Assembly: GCA_026706025.1 (NCBI GenBank)
Contig: JAPOZO010000059.1
Span: 62,001-126,000, forward strand
Direction: 5' to 3'
Origin: Candidatus Poribacteria bacterium
GTDB lineage: Bacteria > Poribacteria > WGA-4E > WGA-3G
DNA: 64,000 bases
Below are positions 9,780 through 19,369 of this stretch, piece by piece. The position numbers and the translations under genes are program-made. The number at the start of each line of letters is the position of its first letter. Within the stretch, counting starts at the first letter, position 1. Under the pieces are notes generated by a model. The model ran no database searches. It saw only the letters and a program-made list of their open reading frames with translations, and was not told the origin of the DNA.

Positions 9780-11846
9780 ATGAATTTCTTGTCTCCCACC
9801 TCACTATTCCTATTTGGATTGGCACTCCCGATTGTCGCGCTGTATATCCTTAGGCTGCGTCGGCGCCGCGAACCGGTCTCTACACTGATGTTCTGGGAGG
9901 AACTTTTTAAAGAACGGCAGACGACCTCTCTGTTCCAGAGACTGAAGCACCTCCTATCACTCCTGTTGCAACTTCTATTTTTGATGCTCTTAGTGTTTTC
10001 AATTGCGCGTCCGCAATTCGCTTTCATAACAAAATCTGCTCGGCAACTGGTTTTGATTATTGACCAGTCGGCGAGTATGAATGCTATTGAAGAAGACACT
10101 GACGGGCGCACGCGGTTAGAGGTTGCTAAAGAACGTGCCCTGCGAAGCGCAGATGGTCTCCGTTTCATGGACGAAATGACGGTAATCAGTTCCCATACCC
10201 AACCTGTAATTCATATTCCGTTTACGAATCACCAGAAATCGCTACGAGAAGCGATTAATGCGATCCAACCGACTGACATCAGCACGAACCTTGAGCCTGC
10301 TTATGATTTAGCGTACGCCATTGCCGAAACCAAACCTAACCCTGAAATTGTTATCTTCAGCGATTTCCAGTCGATTTCAGAAGGGCTACTCGCTAAACTT
10401 AAAAGCAAAACGGAACAGGTGGGAGACACCGAAGAACCGGATCCAGAAATCAAACGCCACTTGATACAGATAGGAAAAGCAAAGAACAACGTTGGTATTA
10501 CGCAGTTCCGAGTCCGCAAGAGTCTTGTTAACGCCTTCGATTACCAAACACTGCTGCGTGTCGTCAACGCCTCAGAAGAAGAGAAAAGATTCAACGTTGA
10601 ACTCTATTTCAACGAGAATCTTTTTGATGTCCGCCCTTACACCCTTGCGCCCGGCGAAAGCAAATCCGAGATTTTCAGTAACTTTGCGTTTGAAGGTGGC
10701 AAACTCAAAGCGGTCCTTGATATCCAAGACCCACTGATCTCAGACAACATTGCTTACGCCACGCTTCCGAAACGCGATCTTATCCCTGTCTTGCTTGTGA
10801 CAGCAGAAAACCCGTTTCTCCAAAAAGCACTCGCCGTTGATGAACAGATACAACTCACCATCCTCACACCGACGGAATATGAAGCTGACGTACTCCCTAA
10901 CGGTGCTAATTCGCAAGCGACAAAAGCGTATCAAGTCGTTATCTTTGATCGTTACAGCCCTCCTTCCCTCGGTGATGGGAATTACATGTTTATTTACCCA
11001 CCTGCTGTTGACGGATCAGAAACCGCTACCTCCGAACTGAAATGGCATATCGGTGCAGCGTTGGAAACACCAATTATTACGGATTGGGAGCGGACGCACC
11101 CTATTCTGCAGCACGTTCATCTGGAGAATGTCCAAATCGGTACAGCGTATCAGGTCACGCCACCGTCCACAGCCCAGGTACTTGCGCGTTCATTTGAATC
11201 CCCAGTCTTGTTCATTGACGTTAAGCCGAACCGAAAAGTTGTCTTCGCTGCTATCAATATCTTGGAATCCGATCTGCCGTTACGCATTGCATTTCCGGTA
11301 ATTATAGCGAATACCATCCAGTGGTTCCAACAACGTTCTGAAATTCTGGAATACCATCTCCATACGGGAGAAGTCCTCAAACAGCAGATTGAATCGATAG
11401 ACGCAATTTCGCAACCGGAATTAAAGACAGAAACTGATTCACCCGAAAGCACCTCAAAAGTTGTAAAAATCACGGGACCTGAGGACAAAACGTGGGAACT
11501 TCCTGTTGAAGGGGACGCGCTGCTTTTTGAGCAGACACTGCGTGCCGGTTTCTACGAACTGAAGATCTCAGAAGCAGCGGATTCTACATCAGCAGAAGAA
11601 CAGCCGCCACCGGAGGTATCCGATGCTACAAAAGATAATAGCGGAACGATATGGGCAGTTAACCTCGCCGATGCAGCAGAATCGCACATCGGTGCCGACC
11701 CGGCAGTTGAAGACCTGACCGAGGCATCAGTGGCACAGAGCGGTGCCGCACTCTTACGCTACCCACCATGGGTTTACTTGGTATTCCTTGCCGTTGGATT
11801 GAGTGTTGTTGAATGGTTCTTATATCAACGCAGGCGAATTGATTAA
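9780..11846 (+). CDS. BatA-like membrane vWA protein
   Basis: 688 residues. The N-terminal aerotolerance-regulator (BatA) module has two membrane helices (about 8-23 and 57-77) around LRLRRRREPVSTLMFWEEL; a vWA domain follows with MIDAS motif DQSASM at residues 95-100. The middle is beta-rich; the C-terminal tail has a membrane helix (about 662-680, WVYLVFLAVGLSVVEWFLY) followed by a basic end. The topology places the vWA and beta domains outside the cytoplasm or in the periplasm. With the MoxR and DUF58 genes it forms the classical Bat-type set. The start ATG directly follows the heptad element without an obvious ribosome site. Confidence 0.9.
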   Translation: MNFLSPTSLFLFGLALPIVALYILRLRRRREPVSTLMFWEELFKERQTTSLFQRLKHLLSLLLQLLFLMLLVFSIARPQFAFITKSARQLVLIIDQSASMNAIEEDTDGRTRLEVAKERALRSADGLRFMDEMTVISSHTQPVIHIPFTNHQKSLREAINAIQPTDISTNLEPAYDLAYAIAETKPNPEIVIFSDFQSISEGLLAKLKSKTEQVGDTEEPDPEIKRHLIQIGKAKNNVGITQFRVRKSLVNAFDYQTLLRVVNASEEEKRFNVELYFNENLFDVRPYTLAPGESKSEIFSNFAFEGGKLKAVLDIQDPLISDNIAYATLPKRDLIPVLLVTAENPFLQKALAVDEQIQLTILTPTEYEADVLPNGANSQATKAYQVVIFDRYSPPSLGDGNYMFIYPPAVDGSETATSELKWHIGAALETPIITDWERTHPILQHVHLENVQIGTAYQVTPPSTAQVLARSFESPVLFIDVKPNRKVVFAAINILESDLPLRIAFPVIIANTIQWFQQRSEILEYHLHTGEVLKQQIESIDAISQPELKTETDSPESTSKVVKITGPEDKTWELPVEGDALLFEQTLRAGFYELKISEAADSTSAEEQPPPEVSDATKDNSGTIWAVNLADAAESHIGADPAVEDLTEASVAQSGAALLRYPPWVYLVFLAVGLSVVEWFLYQRRRID

Positions 11847-12113
11847 AATAATCTAAATTGCTAACTAACGTGAGTTCGACTTAACAGCGCAGATGATTTT
11901 CAAGGTCCATGCAGAAACCTGAAATCACCGAAAGAGACGTAGAATTCGACACACTCTCACACCTGCAGCGTTTGGAATGTTGGGTTTCGCTATATTTCTT
12001 CTTGATGAAAGTAGCATCGCAAATCAACAGGCTCCGGACAAATCAGAAATCTTGGTGCTTTACCGCGCTACCCAACCTACGGAAGTTCAAAAATAGTGAG
12101 GAGAGACATAGCC

Positions 12114-12710
12114 ATGAACAGCAAGAACCTAAAAGTGATAGCTGCCGTAATCCTCTCCTGTTTGATAATGATCGTTATCGTTATCTCTACACCCAAACCC
12201 GAACCTCGCCGCTCCAAAAGGCGGCTTCCCTCCAAGAAAGTAGACCCGAAATATCTTAGGTTAGCAAATCAAGCACTCGCAAAAGCCAATAAGGCAAACG
12301 AGGCAATGCTTCAAAAGTTGGGTCAACTCGCCAACGGAGAAAAAGCAGATTTCAACCCATTGACTGCAACAAACATAGCAGCGATTGACGCGCTTGCTGA
12401 AGCAGACAAGTCGATAAAACTGTGTAACGAAGAACTTCAAGACCTCAATAAAGAAGAAGTATCTCCTACAATCCTGATCCAAGCAAACATGAAACTGATT
12501 GCATCTCTCAACGCAATAAGTGAAATAGTGAAAGCACTCAATACAGAGGTTCAACACCTGGAAAAAGAAAATACCCAACCTTTACCACCAGCTATTGAAA
12601 AAATTGTTGATGCTTCCAGAAAGTTAATCAATGCCACCGAAAAAGGAACAAAGGCTCTTGATGAGACAATCAGCGCATACCGCGAGTACCACCAACTCGA
12701 TCAATTGTAG
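12114..12710 (+). CDS. Small membrane-anchored helical protein
   Basis: Unknown. A GTG at 12096 would extend the frame, but GAGGAGAG at 12098-12105 is placed to serve the ATG at 12114, giving 198 residues. Residues 6-26 (VIAAVILSCLIMIVIVI) are a membrane anchor or uncleaved signal, followed by a basic stretch PRRSKRR and then a long alanine-, asparagine- and lysine-rich helical region with heptad spacing (NQALAKANKANEAM, TEVQHLEKENTQ). Probably a periplasmic or outward-facing coiled coil. It sits inside the vWA gene series but its own upstream 270 bases carry no recognisable element, so membership of that operon is uncertain. Confidence 0.75.
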   Translation: MNSKNLKVIAAVILSCLIMIVIVISTPKPEPRRSKRRLPSKKVDPKYLRLANQALAKANKANEAMLQKLGQLANGEKADFNPLTATNIAAIDALAEADKSIKLCNEELQDLNKEEVSPTILIQANMKLIASLNAISEIVKALNTEVQHLEKENTQPLPPAIEKIVDASRKLINATEKGTKALDETISAYREYHQLDQL

Positions 12711-12761
12711 ATTGATAACAATTTTACAATAACTGCAACAATCTTAGTAGATAAAAAGCAC

Positions 12762-13697
12762 ATGCTCAATCCAAATGAGGCAACTCAACTATACGACAGC
12801 AATACTTCCACACTTCAACCAATGCGGTTCAGCGAGCTTCTGGATACAACCTTCAGTCTCTATCGGAAATATTTTTTACTGTTTTTAAGAATAATTGCTC
12901 TCCATTTCTTTGGCAAGTTGGTGACGTATTCGTTAGAAGGATTCCTCTCTAATATCCCTCTAAAAAGCGTGATTGCAAGTCTTGTGAGTGAGCCCTTTGC
13001 GATTGTAAGCATGGGTGGGATAATCATCGCGAGTGCGATAACCTATTTAGGCAGGCACATTACAAGCCGCGATGCATTACGATATACACTACAAAGATTT
13101 TTCCCAATGTTCGGGGGGTATCTTTTATGGCTATTGTTCTTCATAATTCCATTCATCAGTATCTCTCGTGTAGGAGGAGAAATATCTTCAGTATCATTAT
13201 GGGCAATGCTACTCACTTGCATACCGCTCCCGACCTACTTTTTGGTTCGTTGGTTATTTGTTGTCGAAGCAGTTTTGCTTGAAAAATTACCCATAGGAGC
13301 CTCGCTAAAACGGAGCAGTGAACTGGTTCGCGGTATGTGGTGGCGAGTTTGTAGCATATCCATTTCATTTTTTATACTTAGTGGTGCTATTAGTATTATA
13401 TTTAAGGTTTCAGTTGTATGTATCCTCGTTCTAACAAATATAGCAGGTGAAACAGGCTTCATAGATATCATCCGATGGGCGATAATGGAGAGTACGATTG
13501 ACAGCAGCAATTTACCCTTTTACGCGATTATGACGTGTACCGACTTAGTTGTTGATACACTTACCTTTCCAATTTGGATCATTGGTAACACTCTCTTATA
13601 CTTCGATCTATGGATACGAAAAGACCAATCTGATATTGAGATACAAATCAACGACAATAGATTAACTGAAGTAGAAACAGATGCTAAATCCAACTGA
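12762..13697 (+). CDS. Polytopic membrane protein, GPDPase-membrane-domain-like (copy 1)
   Basis: 311 residues with five to six hydrophobic segments. The N-terminal FSELLDTTFSLYRKYF and the central RSSELVRGMWWRV resemble the membrane domain found in glycerophosphodiester phosphodiesterases and related unknown membrane proteins. It is a close paralogue of the next gene, which shares the same start (MLNP...NTSTL), the FSLYRK motif and the IWIIG end segment; the second copy carries an extra loop of about 38 residues in the middle. The stop overlaps the next start by 17 bases, so the two are translationally linked. Function unknown; a role in membrane assembly of the vWA system is only suggested by position. 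Confidence 0.8.
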   Translation: MLNPNEATQLYDSNTSTLQPMRFSELLDTTFSLYRKYFLLFLRIIALHFFGKLVTYSLEGFLSNIPLKSVIASLVSEPFAIVSMGGIIIASAITYLGRHITSRDALRYTLQRFFPMFGGYLLWLLFFIIPFISISRVGGEISSVSLWAMLLTCIPLPTYFLVRWLFVVEAVLLEKLPIGASLKRSSELVRGMWWRVCSISISFFILSGAISIIFKVSVVCILVLTNIAGETGFIDIIRWAIMESTIDSSNLPFYAIMTCTDLVVDTLTFPIWIIGNTLLYFDLWIRKDQSDIEIQINDNRLTEVETDAKSN

Positions 13698-14730
13698 TAC
13701 CACACAAGCCAACAACAGTAATACATCCACACTCCGACCATTGGGGATTGGTGAAATTCTTGATATAACGTTTAGTCTGTATCGGAAGCATTTTCGGCTG
13801 TTTTTAGGGATCGCCGCCCTTCATTTTTCTGGAAACTTAGTGGTATATTTATTAGGGCGTTTTCTTCCAAACTTCCCTCTAAAAAACTGGGTAACAGACC
13901 TCGTTGACATGCCTTTTGGTCTGATAAGCATGGGTGGGATAATTGTTGCGACGGCTACAATCTATTTAGGCAAGCATATCAGGAGCCGAGATGCATTGCA
14001 GCAAGCCGGACATCGGTTCTGGCAGATGTTAGCGTCTCACCTTCCATGGAGTTTAGTCTTTGTGATACCTCGCACTGTTGTCATATTTCCTTTAGTTTAT
14101 TATGCGCTTTATACGGAAATTATTGAATCAATATCGGTTGTGTTCGTTTTCGCTCGGTTAACGTCTGTGCCTTTTTCAATCGATCTCCCCATGAATTGGG
14201 AGGTCATCACTTATGGTTTAATATCTTTGGTGACGAGAAGTGGACAGAGGTGGATCATCTTCATTCCTGCAGTGCTTGCCCCTTTCGCACTTTACTTTGC
14301 CGTGCGTTGGATGTTCGCCAGTGCTGTAGTTCTTCTTGAAAAACCTCTCATCCGACGCGCTTTTGAAAGGAGCAGTGAACTCACTCGTGGTAGATGGTGG
14401 CACGTCGGAGGTATGTTAGTCTCTTTCGCTGTGTTAAGTTTCGCGATTCAGCGGATCGTCGTGGGTATGATTGGCTTCATTTTTATGTTAACAAAAGCAA
14501 TGGGTGAAACAACGTCCATGGACATCCTCAAATGGATGATAATGTACGGCACTGATAGTAGTAACCCTCTCTTTTACGTGATTATGTGGTGGATCAACCT
14601 AATCGTTGGCACTCTCATTTTTCCAATTTGGATCATCGGCATTACGCTTCTATACTTTGACCTGCGGATACGAAAAGAGGGATTTGATATTGAAATGCAG
14701 GTGAACAACCCCGATGCTATGTCCATCTAA
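13681..14730 (+). CDS. Polytopic membrane protein, GPDPase-membrane-domain-like (copy 2)
   Basis: 349 residues, tandem duplicate of the preceding gene. Conserved points are IGEILDITFSLYRKHFRLFL near the start, SMGGIIVATATIYLGKHI, RSSELTRGRWWHVGG and FPIWIIGITLLYFDLRIRKE at the end. Compared with copy 1 it has an inserted hydrophobic stretch around residues 130-180 (FPLVYYALYTEIIESISVVF). The start ATG at 13681 lies inside the end of copy 1. The remaining similarity by eye is high in the motifs and moderate elsewhere, so the duplication is not recent. Inner-membrane location expected; no catalytic residues recognised. Confidence 0.8.
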   Translation: MLNPTDTTQANNSNTSTLRPLGIGEILDITFSLYRKHFRLFLGIAALHFSGNLVVYLLGRFLPNFPLKNWVTDLVDMPFGLISMGGIIVATATIYLGKHIRSRDALQQAGHRFWQMLASHLPWSLVFVIPRTVVIFPLVYYALYTEIIESISVVFVFARLTSVPFSIDLPMNWEVITYGLISLVTRSGQRWIIFIPAVLAPFALYFAVRWMFASAVVLLEKPLIRRAFERSSELTRGRWWHVGGMLVSFAVLSFAIQRIVVGMIGFIFMLTKAMGETTSMDILKWMIMYGTDSSNPLFYVIMWWINLIVGTLIFPIWIIGITLLYFDLRIRKEGFDIEMQVNNPDAMSI

Positions 14731-14756
14731 GCACAATAGCAAACCCATGTAAACGA

Positions 14757-14784
14757 TTGACATACAGAAACGTGCTGTGATACT
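14757..14784 (+). promoter_or_regulatory. Probable promoter for the double-vWA gene
   Basis: TTGACA at 14757-14762, then GATACT at 14779-14784 (16-base spacer) or TACTAT at 14781-14786 (18-base spacer), about 50 bases before the ATG at 14832. Confidence 0.5.
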
Positions 14785-14831
14785 ATAGTCGAAACAATAG
14801 ACAAAGCCTACAACACTACCGAGATAAAATT

Positions 14832-17414
14832 ATGGAAATTACACGACCTGTTTTACTTCTACTTCTACTTTTGCTACCGTTGCTTTATTACGGTTTCCGT
14901 CGCAGTCTGGTAGACCTGTCAAAAACGCAGCGCGTGATTAGCCTAATTACTCGCATTATCATTGTCCTACTGCTAATTCTGAGTGTGGCAGATGTCCAGT
15001 ACCTGAAAACTGATGACAAATTAGCGGTTATGTTTCTCGCAGACATTTCAGATAGTATCTCAGACGATGGATTGACGAAAACGACGGATTATCTCAACGA
15101 GGCACTGAAATTACAAGGCGGGAATCAACAAGCCGGTCTTATCGCATTTACGGACACAACCGAAATAATTCAAGCGTTATCGAAAAGTGAAAATGTACCT
15201 GATGCCGAATTGGAACTCGCCGAAATCAAGAAAACATGGCTGGATGCCGATGAGGCGGCAGGTGACACGACGAACATCGCGCAAGCGATTGAGACGGCCT
15301 GGGGATTTTTTCCAGCAAATGCGAACAAACGGATTGTTCTCATCACAGATGGGGTCGAAACACAAGGTGAAGCGATTCACACGGCACTTCGCGGAAGGGA
15401 TTTTGGGATACAAATTGATACGGTGCCAATATATCCGAGCGATGAACCGGAAGTTATGCTTCAGCAGCTTGATATGCCAGCACAAGTCAAGCAAGGTGCT
15501 CCGTTCAATGTGGAAGTGCTTATCCACAGCAACCATGAAGACGTAGCAGAGATCCGTCTCTTCAAGAACAAATTCGAGGTAGCGAAACAGGAAGCACGGC
15601 TTGAAGAAGGCGAAAACCGAGTGATATTTACTGAAACTGCTATGGAGAGTGGAACGCTCACCTACGATGCGATCTGCCGTACAACGAAAGATACACGCTA
15701 CGATAACAACCGTGCACTCGGTATCGTCTCTGTTACCGGCAAACCGAAAGTTCTCCTGATTGATGAAAACGAGTCGCATGCGCGCTATCTGACGAGAGTC
15801 CTCGAAGATGCTAAGATCCGCGTAGATGTCCGCAACGGATTGGGTGTCCCAAATGAACTCGCCGACTTACAAAATTATGAGCTCATTATTTTCAGTGACG
15901 TTCCCGCGAACCGTCTTACCGAAAAACAGATGGATCTCATCCGTACTTATGTCCAAGACCTTGGTGGTGGCTTCATGATGCTGGGTGGTGAAAATAGTTT
16001 TGGACTCGGTGGCTACTACAAAACGCCAATCGAAGCGATTTTGCCTGTCCGTACCGACACAGAAAAGAAAAAGGAGACCCCTTCTCTGGCAATCGTCCTC
16101 GTTATAGACAAATCGGGAAGTATGGGCGGCATCAAGATTGAATTGGCGAAAGAGGCGGCGCGCGCATCGGTAGAACTCCTCGGACAGCGCGATAAAATCG
16201 GGGTCATCGCATTTGATGGGTCCCCGTTCTGGATTGCGGAGATGCACGATGCTTCAGATAAGCAGTATCTCTCAGACCAGATCGGCTCAATCGTCGCTGG
16301 TGGTGGCACGAACCTTTATCCTGCGCTCGAACAGGCGTACTTTGCCCTAACAGAAACGACCGCTAAACTCAAGCATGTTATCATTCTCAGTGATGGACAC
16401 TCTACGCCGGGGGACTGGTACGGCATCGCGAATTCGATGCACAGTGAGAATATCACAATCTCAACAGTTGGTATCGGCAGCGGTGCTGATATGAACATGC
16501 TTGGTAATCTCGCGAATTGGGGCGGCGGTCGTGAATACTTCACACAAGACCCGTATAACGTCCCTCAGATCTTCGCGAAAGAGACCGTCACTGCATCTAA
16601 ATCCGCAATCATTGATGAACCTTTTATACCGCAACAGATCAAGCCGACCCAAGTCTTGAGCGGCATTGATTTGGAACTCGCGCCGTTCCTACTTGGTTAC
16701 GTTGCTACGCAGCCGCGACCTACCGCCGAAACCTTCCTCGTCTCAGACCGAGGTGATCCGCTGCTCGCGAGTTGGCAATATGGGTTAGGGAAATCTGTCG
16801 CTTTCACCTCCGATGCCAAAGCACGCTGGGCTGCGGATTGGCTGGAGTGGCCGGGTTACGGCAAGTTCTGGACCCAACTTGTGCGCGATACAATGCGGAA
16901 AACAACGCTCAGCAATTTCCAAGCAAAAATCACCAAAGAGAAAGGAACTGCACACCTTGCTATTGATGCACTTGGGGAAACCGGGGAATTCCTGAACGAA
17001 TTGGAGAGTGACATCTCTCTCATCGGACCCAACCTCAAAAAGCAGCAACTCGCTGTTACACAGAGCGCGCCGGGACATTATGAACTCGATTTCCCGACAA
17101 AAGATGTGGGACCTTATTTCGTTAACATCATGCAAAAACAGGTCGGTGAAATCGTTAACACCCAAGTAACCGGCACGGTCGTTTCCTATCCCGAAGAATA
17201 CGTTGTTCACAACGCCGATGAATCACTGTTGCGCCAACTCTCGACAACATCTGGCGGGAAATTCAACGCCTCCGTAGAGGACGTATTTCGAGCACCTGAA
17301 AATCCTGTTATGCTTCGGATTCATCTCTGGAGACCGTTTCTCATCGCAGCACTCTGTCTTTTACTTATAGATATTGCGTTGCGGCGCATTGATCTCATAC
17401 GTCCCCGAAATTGA
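14832..17414 (+). CDS. Membrane protein with two vWA domains and a GATase1-like domain
   Basis: 860 residues. Two N-terminal membrane helices (about 6-22 and 36-54) precede a first vWA domain with MIDAS DISDS at 71-75. Around 305-400 lies a class-I glutamine-amidotransferase-like fold (KVLLIDENESHARYL, GGGFMMLGGENSFGLGGY), lacking an evident nucleophile Cys, and a second vWA domain starts with VIDKSGSMGG near 425. A beta-rich region and a C-terminal membrane helix (PFLIAALCLLLIDIALRRID) close the protein. This architecture is well known in MoxR/BatA neighbourhoods and is thought to be periplasm-facing. It follows its own promoter, so it may be expressed apart from the upstream genes. Catalysis is unlikely; metal-dependent protein binding through MIDAS sites is expected. 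Confidence 0.9.
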   Translation: MEITRPVLLLLLLLLPLLYYGFRRSLVDLSKTQRVISLITRIIIVLLLILSVADVQYLKTDDKLAVMFLADISDSISDDGLTKTTDYLNEALKLQGGNQQAGLIAFTDTTEIIQALSKSENVPDAELELAEIKKTWLDADEAAGDTTNIAQAIETAWGFFPANANKRIVLITDGVETQGEAIHTALRGRDFGIQIDTVPIYPSDEPEVMLQQLDMPAQVKQGAPFNVEVLIHSNHEDVAEIRLFKNKFEVAKQEARLEEGENRVIFTETAMESGTLTYDAICRTTKDTRYDNNRALGIVSVTGKPKVLLIDENESHARYLTRVLEDAKIRVDVRNGLGVPNELADLQNYELIIFSDVPANRLTEKQMDLIRTYVQDLGGGFMMLGGENSFGLGGYYKTPIEAILPVRTDTEKKKETPSLAIVLVIDKSGSMGGIKIELAKEAARASVELLGQRDKIGVIAFDGSPFWIAEMHDASDKQYLSDQIGSIVAGGGTNLYPALEQAYFALTETTAKLKHVIILSDGHSTPGDWYGIANSMHSENITISTVGIGSGADMNMLGNLANWGGGREYFTQDPYNVPQIFAKETVTASKSAIIDEPFIPQQIKPTQVLSGIDLELAPFLLGYVATQPRPTAETFLVSDRGDPLLASWQYGLGKSVAFTSDAKARWAADWLEWPGYGKFWTQLVRDTMRKTTLSNFQAKITKEKGTAHLAIDALGETGEFLNELESDISLIGPNLKKQQLAVTQSAPGHYELDFPTKDVGPYFVNIMQKQVGEIVNTQVTGTVVSYPEEYVVHNADESLLRQLSTTSGGKFNASVEDVFRAPENPVMLRIHLWRPFLIAALCLLLIDIALRRIDLIRPRN

Positions 17415-17508
17415 GGTTAAACTAAACTATAGTAAGGTTCAGAATTAGAGTAGAATTAAGAGGACACTCTCAAATAATTCCTAATGCTCTCAGGGTCCTT
17501 GAGAGTGC

Positions 17509-17533
17509 CACAAACTAAAAGTTTGTGCTACAG
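17509..17533. repeat. Short inverted repeat CACAAACTAAAAGTTTGTG
   Basis: A 19-base palindrome followed by CTACAG. Two relatives at 53838 and 53875 change both arms together (CACAGACTAACAGTCTATG, CACAGGCTAACAGCCTATG), so pairing is kept. Confidence 0.5.
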
Positions 17534-17566
17534 TGGGCATTGCTTAGACAGCAAATAGGATACACA

Positions 17567-18391
17567 ATGGGATTTCAATTTCAAGATTCAATGGTAAACG
17601 AGTATCTCTCACAGGGTTATCTGATTTTCAGCGGGATTGTTCCACCCTCGCTGCTCACCGATTTGCGTCGTGAGGCAGAGAAGGCACGCGATCTTGCACA
17701 TAAACTCAACGGACCGCAGACGCAACGCATCCAACCACTATCCAATTACGGCGATGAATTAGACCTAAAGCCTTTTTACGACTATACAGAACTATCGGAA
17801 CTCCGCGATGCCATCGAAAAATTGCTCGGTCCTGACTATACGCACGGACATGTTGACATCATGGGACTCCTTGTTGAACCGCTTGAGCATCCATGGCATA
17901 TCGGTTGGCACCGAGACGGTGTTGTTGAAGTCCCACCCGAAGCCCGCGATGAGACTGTTAATGCCAAGTTAGCGGAAGTCTGGTACGACCTGCGGCACTT
18001 CAATCAGGTCAACTGTGCGATTTACGCGGATTCTTGTACATGGTTCGTCCCCGGTAGTCATCTACGCCAGTGGGATATGCCCGGTGAAGAACAATCTACA
18101 GGCGATCCGAGTCTACGGAAACCTGCTGAAGGGCAGTCTAATGCTGAAGCTGAGCGATACTGCTTAGAACATTGTAGGCAGTTCCCCGGAGCAGTACAGG
18201 TGCATCTCGGACCGGGAGATTTCATGGTTTATCGGAATCTCGCATGGCACACCGGAAACTATATCACCTACCAACCGCGCGCAACCATCCACGATGTCGT
18301 CCGGTATGAAGGCGGGAAAGACTGGACTGACTGGCAACAGACAAAGTTGGATGCCGTTAAACGGATGAAGGAAAAACATCCGCAAGCATAG
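17567..18391 (+). CDS. Phytanoyl-CoA dioxygenase (PhyH) family oxygenase
   Basis: Start chosen at ATG 17567 because AGGA lies 7 bases before it and MGFQFQDSMVNEYLSQGYLI looks like the usual PhyH beginning; a GTG at 17525 would add 14 residues through a repeat. The 274-residue protein has the non-haem iron facial triad: His and Asp in GWHRDGV and the distal His in NLAWHTGNY; the 2-oxoglutarate-binding arginine is probably in QPRATIHDVV. Fe(II)/2-oxoglutarate-dependent hydroxylase of a small organic molecule, soluble. The substrate cannot be told. A second member lies at 36429; large PhyH families are typical of Poribacteria and planctomycetes. Confidence 0.88.
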   Translation: MGFQFQDSMVNEYLSQGYLIFSGIVPPSLLTDLRREAEKARDLAHKLNGPQTQRIQPLSNYGDELDLKPFYDYTELSELRDAIEKLLGPDYTHGHVDIMGLLVEPLEHPWHIGWHRDGVVEVPPEARDETVNAKLAEVWYDLRHFNQVNCAIYADSCTWFVPGSHLRQWDMPGEEQSTGDPSLRKPAEGQSNAEAERYCLEHCRQFPGAVQVHLGPGDFMVYRNLAWHTGNYITYQPRATIHDVVRYEGGKDWTDWQQTKLDAVKRMKEKHPQA

Positions 18392-18537
18392 CATTTAATT
18401 GTGTATGATCTGCTATTCATCTGAAACCGCTGGTGTCTGAAGTCCACCTAAAGCCACGATCTAATATTTTCTGAATTTAATTCCACAACATGGATTGAAT
18501 CTTCTCAGAATATATGGGCTACAGGAGGATTAATAAT

Positions 18538-19353
18538 ATGAGCACAAAACAGACACACACAAATGAAATTCTAAAACACCCGTTCCCACAACAGCGTCCG
18601 GACGTGAAGATTGTCGAAAGCGAGGATCGTATCACCGAAGTTGACTGTCCGGAGCTGCAATGGTGGTTCGCCGTTCCAGAGATGGATGAACCACACTTTC
18701 GAGTTGAGTACGATGCGAATACGCTGGAACTCGATGCAATCGTAGAGATCACGCCGACTGCACCGGCGACAATTCGAGGTATTGATTGTGTAGGACTTCA
18801 AATTAGGGAATGGTTAGCACCGAGGGACTGGCCCGACGTAAATCCCCCGGTTATGATGTACGCAACACTTGACGATACCTATAGTAGATGGATTTCGGTC
18901 GTTAATATAGTAGACGGGAAACAAGCATCCTACACAGTCGGTGATGAAGGGTTTGAAGATGCTTGGGGAGGTCCCTTAAAACGACGGATTGTAGACGATG
19001 GTCGGTATGAACTTCAAGCTGATGGCTCGTACAGAATCACCGACGGTCAAGGTTTCGGTGCTGGTACATACAACGTAACAATCGGCGAAAACACTTTTCA
19101 CTGTCTTCGTATTTTAGACGTTGACATTTCCGAGCCTCACGGTGGTGAACTTGCTGAGATATACCTCGAAAGCGGTGGACGCACAGTTTTCTTTCGACGC
19201 TATGACGGTCGCTACTTGCGAGGCCACGATTTAGTGGCTAAATATCCGAACAATCGCCGCATTGTTATCAACGATATCGTCTATGTCCACAGCGACTGTA
19301 GCGGATGGGCACATGATCAATTAACATCTGTTTCCTTACCTCCAACCTCTTAA
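18538..19353 (+). CDS. Hypothetical soluble protein
   Basis: Not recognised. AGGAGG at 18523-18528 is nine bases before the ATG at 18538, so that start is preferred over the ATG at 18514; the product has 271 residues. No signal peptide, no membrane helix, no cysteine motif. The sequence is rich in beta-type alternation and aromatic residues (CPELQWWFAVPEMDEPHF, EDAWGGPLKRR, VHSDCSGWAHDQ), suggesting a beta-sandwich or barrel. The next gene, a HIT protein, begins 16 bases after its stop, so the two are probably cotranscribed. Confidence 0.7.
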   Translation: MSTKQTHTNEILKHPFPQQRPDVKIVESEDRITEVDCPELQWWFAVPEMDEPHFRVEYDANTLELDAIVEITPTAPATIRGIDCVGLQIREWLAPRDWPDVNPPVMMYATLDDTYSRWISVVNIVDGKQASYTVGDEGFEDAWGGPLKRRIVDDGRYELQADGSYRITDGQGFGAGTYNVTIGENTFHCLRILDVDISEPHGGELAEIYLESGGRTVFFRRYDGRYLRGHDLVAKYPNNRRIVINDIVYVHSDCSGWAHDQLTSVSLPPTS

Positions 19354-19369
19354 CCACGGGAGAATGCAA

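Noticed and set aside
11909-12259. 116-codon frame before and across the gene at 12114
   Set aside because: No ribosome site, composition unlike a protein in its second half, and it overlaps a better-supported gene in another frame.
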